Positions 35,767 to 41,813 of a DNA stretch of 41,813 nt are shown in pieces. Numbering within the stretch: the stretch's first letter is position 1; every line of letters starts with the position of its first letter. The translations under genes were made by a program, and so were the position numbers. Origin of the DNA: Pseudomonadota bacterium. Its GTDB lineage: Bacteria > Desulfobacterota > Desulfobacteria > Desulfobacterales > Desulfobacteraceae. The notes below the pieces were generated by a model that was not told the DNA's origin, made no database searches, and saw nothing but the letters and a program-made list of their open reading frames with translations. The stretch covers positions 1 to 41,813 of the forward strand of contig JAHJLN010000304.1 in NCBI GenBank assembly GCA_018821715.1, given 5' to 3'.

Positions 35767-37324
35767 AACGATTATCTGGACATCTGCTGCTGTTGTCCTT
35801 GGCATGGCCCTGGCCTTTTTTGGCACCAGATCCATAGATTCGCAGACAGATTTAACCAAAACAGCGACCTTTGTTGTCACCCCCGGTCCCCTTACAGTGG
35901 ATATTGTTGAGTCTGGAACCATCAATGCCAGGGAACAGATCATCATCAAAAACGAAGTGGAAGGGAAGACCTCAATCCTCTATCTGATTCCCGAAGGAAC
36001 CCAGGTTAAAAAGGGTGACCTTCTGGTGGAACTGGATGCAAGTTCCCTTGTGGATGCAAAAATCGATCAGGAGATCAAGGTCCAGAATGCTGAGGCCGCC
36101 TATGTCAACGCCACTGAAAATCTTGCTGTGGCTGAGAACCAGGCTAAAAGCGACATTGACCTTGCCGCCCTGACCCTGGAATTTGCCAACCAGGATTTAA
36201 AAAAATATATAGACGGCGAGTATCCCAATGAACTTCAAAAGGCCCAGGCAGAGATCACGCTGGCAGAAGAGGAACTGACCCGGGCAAGGGATACCTTGAA
36301 ATGGTCCCAGACCCTGAGCAATGAAAAATACCTCTCTTTGATCGAACTTCAGGCAGACCAGTTGTCGGAAAAGAAAAAAGCGTTGGACCTGGAGCTGGCA
36401 AAAAACAACCGGGATCTTCTGGTCAATTACACCTACAAGCGGAACCTGGCCCAGCGCCGGAGCGATGTGAGCCAGGCACAGATGGCCATGGAGCGGACAC
36501 GCCGCAAAGCCCGGGCCGATGTGGTTCAGGCCGAAGCTGAACTCAAAGCCAGGCAGGCCGAGGATCAACGGCAGAAAGACAAATTAAGCAAGATAGAAGA
36601 ACAGCTTGGAAAAACAAAAATCCTTTCCCCGGCCGATGGCCTTGTCATTTATGCCACCAGTGCCCAGGGCGGCGGTTTCCGGCACAATGTCGAACCGCTT
36701 CAGGAGGGCCAGGATATCCGGGAACGCCAGGAGTTGATCTATCTGCCCACAGCCAATTCAAGCAATGCCGGGATCGCCATTCATGAGTCCAACCTCAAAA
36801 AAGTAAGGGTGGGCATGCCCGTGGTTGTCACTGTGGATGCCCTGCCCGGCAGAAAATTTGCCGGCCGGGTTGCCCATATTGCCCCTTTGCCCGATGCCCA
36901 GAGCCTCTGGATGAATCCAGACCTGAAGGTCTATACCACACAGATATTTCTGGACGGCAATGACAGCGCCATCCGGACCGGCATGAGCTGCCAGGCAAAA
37001 ATTGTGATTGAAAGCCATGACAATGCCATGTTTGTACCTGTCCAGGCTGTGCTGCGGGTCAATGCAAAGCCAACGGTGTTTGTTTATAATGGATCGCAAT
37101 TTGAACCCAGGACCATTGAAACCGGTCTGGACAACAACCGGATGATCCATGTGATCAAGGGACTTGACCCTGGCGATATTGTACTGCTGACACCGCCGCT
37201 TAAAACAGCAGGCGTGGATTACCAGGCACCTGAAAAGGATAGCCCCAACAAATTATCCGACATGTCGCTGGAACAGCAGAAAAAAATAAAAAACCGAAAG
37301 ACCCGGCAGAAGGCGGCTGAATAA
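35753..37324 (+). CDS. periplasmic adaptor (HlyD/MacA-type membrane fusion protein)
   Basis: A 523-residue protein linking the inner-membrane ABC transporter to the outer-membrane channel. One N-terminal membrane segment (IIWTSAAVVLGMALAFFG), a biotinyl-lipoyl half motif (LIPEGTQVKKGDLLVELDAS), a long alpha-hairpin (about 95-280) and the second lipoyl half (TKILSPADGLVIYA) are followed by beta-barrel and membrane-proximal domains (GMPVVVTVDALPGRKFAGRV). The hairpin is long, suiting a TolC-docking adaptor. The start ATG lies ten bases after GGAGG (35738-35742) and overlaps the preceding gene; an upstream in-frame start at 35684 would lie deep in that gene. The C-terminus is strongly basic. Confidence 0.9.
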   Translation: MVKNKTIIWTSAAVVLGMALAFFGTRSIDSQTDLTKTATFVVTPGPLTVDIVESGTINAREQIIIKNEVEGKTSILYLIPEGTQVKKGDLLVELDASSLVDAKIDQEIKVQNAEAAYVNATENLAVAENQAKSDIDLAALTLEFANQDLKKYIDGEYPNELQKAQAEITLAEEELTRARDTLKWSQTLSNEKYLSLIELQADQLSEKKKALDLELAKNNRDLLVNYTYKRNLAQRRSDVSQAQMAMERTRRKARADVVQAEAELKARQAEDQRQKDKLSKIEEQLGKTKILSPADGLVIYATSAQGGGFRHNVEPLQEGQDIRERQELIYLPTANSSNAGIAIHESNLKKVRVGMPVVVTVDALPGRKFAGRVAHIAPLPDAQSLWMNPDLKVYTTQIFLDGNDSAIRTGMSCQAKIVIESHDNAMFVPVQAVLRVNAKPTVFVYNGSQFEPRTIETGLDNNRMIHVIKGLDPGDIVLLTPPLKTAGVDYQAPEKDSPNKLSDMSLEQQKKIKNRKTRQKAAE

Positions 37325-37328
37325 TCTC

Positions 37329-38054
37329 ATGAAACCCATTGTGTCAAATACTAAACAGGACATGATTGTCAAACTTGAAAACGCCCATAAAATCTACACC
37401 ATGGGCAGTCAAAAGGTTTCAGCCCTGGGGGGGATCAATATCTCCTTTTCCAGGGGAAGCTTCTGGGCCATCATGGGGTTCAGCGGGTCCGGCAAAAGTA
37501 CGATGATGAATATCATCGGATGCCTTGACCGGCTGACCCATGGCCGATACCTGTTTAAGGGAAAGGATATCAGCGGTCATGGCGATGATGCCTTGAGCGA
37601 TATCCGCCTGAACCATCTGGGTTTCATCTTCCAGAGCTTTAACCTGATTCCCCAGTTGACCGTGCAGCGCAACATTGAACTGCCGCTCTATTATCTGGGC
37701 TGGGATGCAATAAAAAGTGCCGCACATGCCCGTGAACTGGCTGCCATGGTGAGCCTTGAAGACCGGCTGGCCCACCGCCCGGCAGAGCTTTCCGGCGGAC
37801 AGATGCAGCGGGTGGCCATTGCCAGGGCCCTGGCCACCAATCCGGACCTGATCCTGGCAGACGAGCCCACCGGCAACCTGGACAGCAAAACCAGCCAACA
37901 GATCATGGAATTGCTGACAACCTTTCATAAAGCCGGCAAAACCATTATCATGGTCACCCACGAATCCCATATTGCTGAATATGCCCAAAACCGGCTTTAC
38001 ATGAAGGACGGGCTTATCGAACAGATTAAAGGAAACGGATATGCAACAGATTAA
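37329..38054 (+). CDS. ABC transporter ATPase (MacB N-domain type)
   Basis: A 241-residue ATP-binding subunit with Walker [11 protein letters not shown]-loop [17 protein letters not shown], signature [15 protein letters not shown], Walker [13 protein letters not shown] and H-loop MVTHE. It is the counterpart of the MacB nucleotide-binding domain, here a separate gene that overlaps the permease gene by 14 bases. The ATG at 37329 lies five bases after the adaptor stop codon; an internal ATG at 37362 ([10 protein letters not shown]) would give a more typical start for the family. Confidence 0.92.
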   Translation: MKPIVSNTKQDMIVKLENAHKIYTMGSQKVSALGGINISFSRGSFWAIMGFSGSGKSTMMNIIGCLDRLTHGRYLFKGKDISGHGDDALSDIRLNHLGFIFQSFNLIPQLTVQRNIELPLYYLGWDAIKSAAHARELAAMVSLEDRLAHRPAELSGGQMQRVAIARALATNPDLILADEPTGNLDSKTSQQIMELLTTFHKAGKTIIMVTHESHIAEYAQNRLYMKDGLIEQIKGNGYATD

Positions 38055-39309
38055 ATTTTTCAGGGAACTGACCTCTGGTATCCAGACCCTGATGCTTCAC
38101 AAGCTGCGATCTTTTCTGACCATGCTGGGCGTGGTTTTCGGGGTGGGCAGTGTCGTGGCCATGCTGGCGGTGGGCGAAGGGGCCAGCAAGGAGGCTCTGG
38201 AGCAGATCAAAAAACTGGGGAGCAACAACATCATTATCTCTTCGGTCAAATCCATGGAAGAGGAATCGTCCAGCACCACACGATCTTTTATCAGCATCTA
38301 TGGCCTGACCTACCAGGATCATGAACGGATTCAGGAAAGTTTTTCATCTGTTAAAAAAAATGTGCCGGTGAAGCTGATTCGCAAGGAATCAAGACTTGGA
38401 CACAATTCGCTTGAACTTCGGGTAGTAGGCACCAGCCAGCAATGGTTTGAGGTGATCCCAAGAGAACTGCTTGGCGGTCGTATCCTGACCCAAACGGACA
38501 TGGACAAGCAATCGGCCGTTGTTGTGCTGACGGAATTCGGTGCCAGAAAGCTGCTTGCCGGCATGAATACCATTGGTCAAAGCATCCGGATCGGGGGAGA
38601 CAGCTTTGAGGTGGTGGGCATCATTAAAAGTGAAACCGGCCAGGCCGGGGCCATGCAGATCCCGGACAGGGATATTGACGCCTATGTTCCCATCACCACG
38701 GCAAAAACCTATTTCGGGGATGTAACCATGAAGATTTCATCCGGATCACGGCTCCGCGAAAAGGTTGAACTTCACCAGATTATCGTACAGGTGGAGGATA
38801 CTGCCAAGGTGGAGCCGACGGCTGAAGCCATTGATCGGATGATGACCCTGTTTCACAAAAAAAAAGATTACCAGATCAATGTTCCCCTGGCCCTGCTCAA
38901 ACAGGCAGAGGCCAGCAAACGGACCTTTAACATCGTCCTGGGCTCCATTGCCGGGATCAGCCTGCTGGTGGGAGGCATCGGCATTATGAACATCATGCTG
39001 GCATCAGTAACCGAACGTATCCGGGAGATCGGTATCCGGCGGGCAATCGGTGCCAGACGCAGGCAGATTATTGTCCAGTTTCTCATTGAGGCTGTGGTAC
39101 TTTCAACCATTGGCGGTTTCATCGGTATTGCACTGGGGATAACCATTCCCTGGCTGATCACCCTTTTCGCAAAAATGCCAACCGTCATAACACCGACAGG
39201 CCTGCTTTTACCCTTGACCGTGAGTATCGGTATCGGCATCATCTTTGGACTGTATCCCGCTGCCCGGGCTGCAAGAGTTGATCCGATCATCGCCCTGCGT
39301 CACGAGTAG
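38041..39309 (+). CDS. FtsX-family ABC permease (MacB membrane-domain type)
   Basis: A 422-residue inner-membrane permease with one N-terminal helix (FLTMLGVVFGVGSVVAMLAV), a periplasmic MacB_PCD domain (about 45-285) and three C-terminal helices (ISLLVGGIGIMNIMLASVTE, TIGGFIGIALGITIPWLI, LLPLTVSIGIGIIFGLYP) ending AARAARVDPIIALRHE, the classic FtsX tail. With the preceding three genes it forms a complete tripartite exporter of the MacAB-TolC kind, split into separate ATPase and permease. Substrates of such systems include macrolides, peptides and siderophores; this one is undetermined. Confidence 0.92.
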   Translation: MQQIKFFRELTSGIQTLMLHKLRSFLTMLGVVFGVGSVVAMLAVGEGASKEALEQIKKLGSNNIIISSVKSMEEESSSTTRSFISIYGLTYQDHERIQESFSSVKKNVPVKLIRKESRLGHNSLELRVVGTSQQWFEVIPRELLGGRILTQTDMDKQSAVVVLTEFGARKLLAGMNTIGQSIRIGGDSFEVVGIIKSETGQAGAMQIPDRDIDAYVPITTAKTYFGDVTMKISSGSRLREKVELHQIIVQVEDTAKVEPTAEAIDRMMTLFHKKKDYQINVPLALLKQAEASKRTFNIVLGSIAGISLLVGGIGIMNIMLASVTERIREIGIRRAIGARRRQIIVQFLIEAVVLSTIGGFIGIALGITIPWLITLFAKMPTVITPTGLLLPLTVSIGIGIIFGLYPAARAARVDPIIALRHE

Positions 39310-39462
39310 GTTCAACAACGCCTATCCGGTTTTGGAGGACAGCATTTTTTATATTTTTTTTTGCTGCTGCAGGGACAGGGATCATTCCTGCCGACTCTCA
39401 GGTGCAGACCGGATTGTCACAGGAAGAAATAGAGTACTCATAGGTATGGGTATCCCCATTTT

Positions 39463-40614
39463 TCAGGAGTGTGGCGATAACTTTTCCTTTTTTGTATAGT
39501 GGTAATAGGCAATTGCCACGGTACGGTAAACCAGATGGGCCAACTTGGTATAAGGCAGAAAAGCCACCAGATTAAATGCAAAGAGCAGATGGATAAAATA
39601 CATGGAATAGGCTGCCCAGGATATCTCTGCCAGCCTGAACGTCTGGGTGAGCATACCGGTGATTCCTAGAAAAAGGGCAAGCCCCAGCAGGTACCAGTCA
39701 AAATACCCATTGGTCTGCCTGGCGTTTGCCCTTCGCTCCCTGATCAGAAGCAGACTGCCGGCAATGAGGGCGATGCCTGATACATTGGCCAGTATTTTCA
39801 CCGGATTGATCTGGTCATAGGGTCCGTGGCTGTTCAGAACATAAAGGGCAAAAACAAAGGCGCCGGCTACAAAGGCGAGGCTGGTAAAGGAAAAGGCCAC
39901 CATCATGTGGGAGATCTTGCGTCCCTTGTTTTCAGAACAAAAGGAAAACTGTTCGTGTTTTATGATGGCGGGCAGCTGGGTGATCAGGGTGATCAGGAAC
40001 CGTTTTAAATCAAGGGGACCGGGGGCTGTTTTACCCAACCGTGCATCGGTAGCCTGCATATCCTTCAGAAACCGTCTGATCCCCTGGAAAAAGACCAGGG
40101 TCACTCCCAGGGACAGGGGAATGAAAATCATCTCGATCAGGGGCACAGGGAAAAAATGGGCAAAAACAATGCGGTCCCCGCCAGGTGACAGATTCATCAA
40201 ACCTGTAACAAGACCCATGGTCATTATGATCATTGCGGGAAGGATAAAAAGCCATGGCAGCTTCCGGCGGTCATTGAACAACCGGTGCATGGCAGCGGGT
40301 TTTGAATATTCTTTGATGGACATCTTTCTGAGTGTATTGAGCACATCACCCGGCCTGGCATCCCGCGGGCAAAGTGTGGAACAGTCCCCGCAATTGTGGC
40401 ACAGCCAGATATCAGGGTTTGCAATGAGTCTGTCCTTTAGTCCCCAGGCGGCATGGATCATCTCCTTTCTGGGAAAAGGCCGGTCATCGTGAGATATGGT
40501 ACAGGCCACCGAACAGGTGGCGCATTGGTAACATTTTTTAAGATTCAGACCGGAGTCTGAGCTAATCTGGGCAATAAAATCCAAATCAGGTTCAATAAGT
40601 ACAGGTAACGTCAT
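39463..40614 (-). CDS. qmoC: QmoC-like iron-sulfur/cytochrome b membrane protein
   Basis: A 383-residue fusion of an HdrC-like ferredoxin domain and an HdrE/NarI-like cytochrome b domain, the arrangement of QmoC, which passes electrons between menaquinol and cytoplasmic partners in sulfate reducers. Two [4Fe-4S] motifs are complete: CYQCATCSVAC and CHNCGDCSTLC, each C-x2-C-x2-C-x3-C. Then come six or so membrane helices with candidate heme His residues (FAHFF, SHMMVAFSFTSLAFV, YFIHLLFAFNLVAFLPYTKLAH). The ATG at 40614 follows AGGAG by seven bases; the frame extends upstream but without a better start. No qmoA, qmoB or apr genes adjoin it, so it is a stand-alone paralogue cotranscribed with a TetR regulator 13 bases upstream. 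Whether it still works with QmoAB is unknown. Confidence 0.82.
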   Translation of the reverse strand: MTLPVLIEPDLDFIAQISSDSGLNLKKCYQCATCSVACTISHDDRPFPRKEMIHAAWGLKDRLIANPDIWLCHNCGDCSTLCPRDARPGDVLNTLRKMSIKEYSKPAAMHRLFNDRRKLPWLFILPAMIIMTMGLVTGLMNLSPGGDRIVFAHFFPVPLIEMIFIPLSLGVTLVFFQGIRRFLKDMQATDARLGKTAPGPLDLKRFLITLITQLPAIIKHEQFSFCSENKGRKISHMMVAFSFTSLAFVAGAFVFALYVLNSHGPYDQINPVKILANVSGIALIAGSLLLIRERRANARQTNGYFDWYLLGLALFLGITGMLTQTFRLAEISWAAYSMYFIHLLFAFNLVAFLPYTKLAHLVYRTVAIAYYHYTKKEKLSPHS

Positions 40615-40627
40615 AACAACACTCCTA

Positions 40628-41233
40628 TTATAAAAGGGTCTGTTCAACAAGGGTTTCAAGCAGGGCGGCCAATTGATCGGGATCTGTCATTTTTTCCCGT
40701 AAAAAACAATTGGCCAGAACAAAAAAATAATTGGACATCAGGGCAAGTGCCAGAATATGGCTGTCTTTTTCAGGGTTGATCTCACCCCTGCCCTGGGCGG
40801 CCCGAATCAGTTCCGCCATCTTCTGAGCATAGTTATCATCAAAGGTATTGATTTCATCCAGCCATTTTCGTTCATAAAAAAACAGATGACTCAAATAGGC
40901 CCGGGAAAGGGAATAGTGGGTGATATAAAAAATGAAAAATCGTTTTGAAATATGAATAAACTGGGTTTGGAAGGATTGGTTATCCGGCATAGTGGCCATG
41001 GCATCCTGGTACAGATTTTTCAAATCATCTGAAAAGGCCGCCGCCAGCATGGACAGCTTGTTGGGAAAATGCTTGTAAATGGTTCCAAGACCTATCCGGG
41101 CCAGGCCTGCCACACCCCGGATGGTCACTTTATCATACTCCTGGTTTTCAAAAAGCTTTCTGGCACTTTCTAAAATCAAGGTGCGGGTCTCAGCCTTCTG
41201 CACTTCTCGCCGGTTTGCTTTTGGTTGTTCCAT
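40628..41233 (-). CDS. TetR-family transcriptional regulator
   Basis: A 201-residue DNA-binding repressor. The N-terminal helix-turn-helix is complete: TLILESARKLFENQEYDKVT, then GVAGLARIGLGTIYKHFPNK. The ligand-binding domain is helical and without a recognisable subfamily mark. The ATG at 41233 is chosen because AAGGA precedes it by five bases; a frame upstream to 41254 is open. It is the first gene of a two-gene operon with the QmoC-like protein. A strong promoter and an operator-like palindrome lie just upstream, so autorepression of the pair is likely. Confidence 0.92.
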   Translation of the reverse strand: MEQPKANRREVQKAETRTLILESARKLFENQEYDKVTIRGVAGLARIGLGTIYKHFPNKLSMLAAAFSDDLKNLYQDAMATMPDNQSFQTQFIHISKRFFIFYITHYSLSRAYLSHLFFYERKWLDEINTFDDNYAQKMAELIRAAQGRGEINPEKDSHILALALMSNYFFVLANCFLREKMTDPDQLAALLETLVEQTLL

Positions 41234-41263
41234 CTTCATCCTTTTCAATAACACGCTTCATTC

Positions 41264-41279
41264 AGAGAACATGTTCACT
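41264..41279. promoter_or_regulatory. candidate TetR operator (palindrome)
   Basis: AGAGAACATGTTCACT is a 16-bp palindrome with one mismatched pair and a perfect 10-bp core GAACATGTTC (41267-41276). It abuts the -10 element of the promoter read on the minus strand and spans the expected transcription start, about 30 bases before the TetR start codon, the classic site for an autorepressor. Confidence 0.65.
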
Positions 41280-41307
41280 TAATAAAACGTGATATTCATA
41301 TTGTCAA
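41279..41307 (-). promoter_or_regulatory. sigma-70 promoter of the TetR/QmoC-like operon
   Basis: On the minus strand a perfect -35 box TTGACA (41307-41302) is followed after exactly 17 bases by TATTAA (41284-41279), four of six consensus positions. Transcription should begin near 41272, inside the adjoining palindrome. Confidence 0.75.
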
Positions 41308-41550
41308 GAATTTTCAGGTCTGAGCATAGAAAAAAAACAAAAAAAGCTTCTATATGGTTTTCCAGTGCGACTTTTACTCAGGGCTTTTCAATAATCGGCA
41401 GACAGGCTCTCTTTTAATTACATCAGGATGAAATTTACTTGCACCCACAGGTTGCGGATGCTTGAATCATAATGGTTGATTTTCATGGCAGAATGAATTC
41501 AACACCTGTATTAAAAACACCTGGACAGCGGCATACCAATATCCAAAACA
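41308..41550. other. gene-free stretch between TetR promoter and MarR gene
   Basis: No gene, repeat or convincing regulatory site was found in these 243 bases. They separate two genes on the minus strand, so they should hold the end of the MarR transcript, but I see no strong hairpin with a T-tract. Confidence 0.5.
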
Positions 41551-41813
41551 TTATATTTTTTTTATTAATTTAATAAACGTGTCAATCTCTTCATCGTCAA
41601 AAACACTGAAAATTATATCAACAATTCTCTGTTCGGCAAGGTATTGTAATCGGGCGATATTGTGCCCTTTATCCGTAAGTATAATATAAAATATACGCTT
41701 GTCCCTGGGACAGCGTTTTTTTTCAACACAATCTAATTTAATAAGTTTGTTAACTATTTCAGTAACAGATGGTTTTGTAACATTTAAAATCTCAGCAAAT
41801 TTTCCAAACGTTA
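41551..41813 (-). CDS. MarR-family transcriptional regulator (5' end outside window)
   Basis: The last 86 residues of a winged-helix regulator: TFGKFAEILNVTKPSVTEIV is the recognition helix-turn-helix, and LDCVEKKRCPRDKRIFYIIL followed by TDKGHNIA is the beta wing with the family's typical DKR motif and T-x-KG. The C-terminal dimer helix follows, ending in a TAA at 41551-41553. The start lies beyond the window. The low-GC codon use of this piece (many AAA, ATT and TTA codons) stands out from the neighbouring operons. Confidence 0.85.
   Translation of the reverse strand, partial: TFGKFAEILNVTKPSVTEIVNKLIKLDCVEKKRCPRDKRIFYIILTDKGHNIARLQYLAEQRIVDIIFSVFDDEEIDTFIKLIKKI

Noticed and set aside
39310-39462. 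Terminator in the convergent gap after the efflux permease
   Set aside because: There are T-runs (around 39346-39361), but I could not find a matching stem before them.

Overview
The window looks like a chromosomal segment from a Desulfobacterota bacterium, most likely of the Desulfobacteraceae type. This rests on gene content: an AOR-family tungsten oxidoreductase, a QmoC-like iron-sulfur/cytochrome b protein, a cytidylate-kinase-like protein, many hybrid histidine kinases and sigma-54 promoters. The species assignment is inference, since no database could be searched. I saw no rRNA, tRNA, CRISPR array or intact insertion sequence.

Layout. Positions 1-3.3 kb carry a partial AOR gene, nfo (both minus strand) and an aminotransferase-like gene that lacks the PLP lysine. 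From 3.5 to 16.6 kb there are four hybrid histidine kinases, each ending in a receiver domain. Two carry a periplasmic SBP_bac_3 sensor, and one is translationally coupled to an orphan Tat-exported oligopeptide-binding lipoprotein. Between them lie two decayed genes: a methyltransferase broken at a T9 run, and a cytidylate-kinase-like gene with ACG where ATG is expected plus a frameshifted end. From 16.7 to 17.2 kb lie apparent remnants of a PAP2 phosphatase and of diacylglycerol kinase.

The most interesting unit is a tightly packed ten-gene plus-strand operon at 17.6-32.0 kb. It encodes a secreted vWA protein resembling the periplasmic half of PpkA, an ABC ATPase, an FtsX-type permease, a SUMF1/FGE-fold protein, a secreted protein, two coiled-coil lipoproteins, an S41 protease, another secreted protein and a large secreted zinc phospholipase C/P1-nuclease-like protein. 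The order vWA-ATPase-permease-SUMF1 recalls the TagT-TagS-TagR/PpkA module that controls type VI secretion in Pseudomonas, but no kinase domain and no T6SS gene is present in the window. Upstream are a candidate sigma-54 promoter, a perfect 19-bp inverted repeat with further copies of its motif at enhancer distance, and a hairpin in the leader. I propose it as an undescribed, sigma-54-controlled envelope system.

From 32.0 to 33.6 kb are an MFS transporter and a small conserved-looking protein. From 33.9 to 39.3 kb lies a tripartite efflux operon (outer-membrane lipoprotein, adaptor, ATPase, permease) behind a near-consensus sigma-54 promoter. From 39.5 to 41.2 kb a TetR regulator and a stand-alone QmoC-like protein form a minus-strand operon, with a strong sigma-70 promoter and a palindrome overlapping its start. 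The window ends in a partial MarR-family gene.
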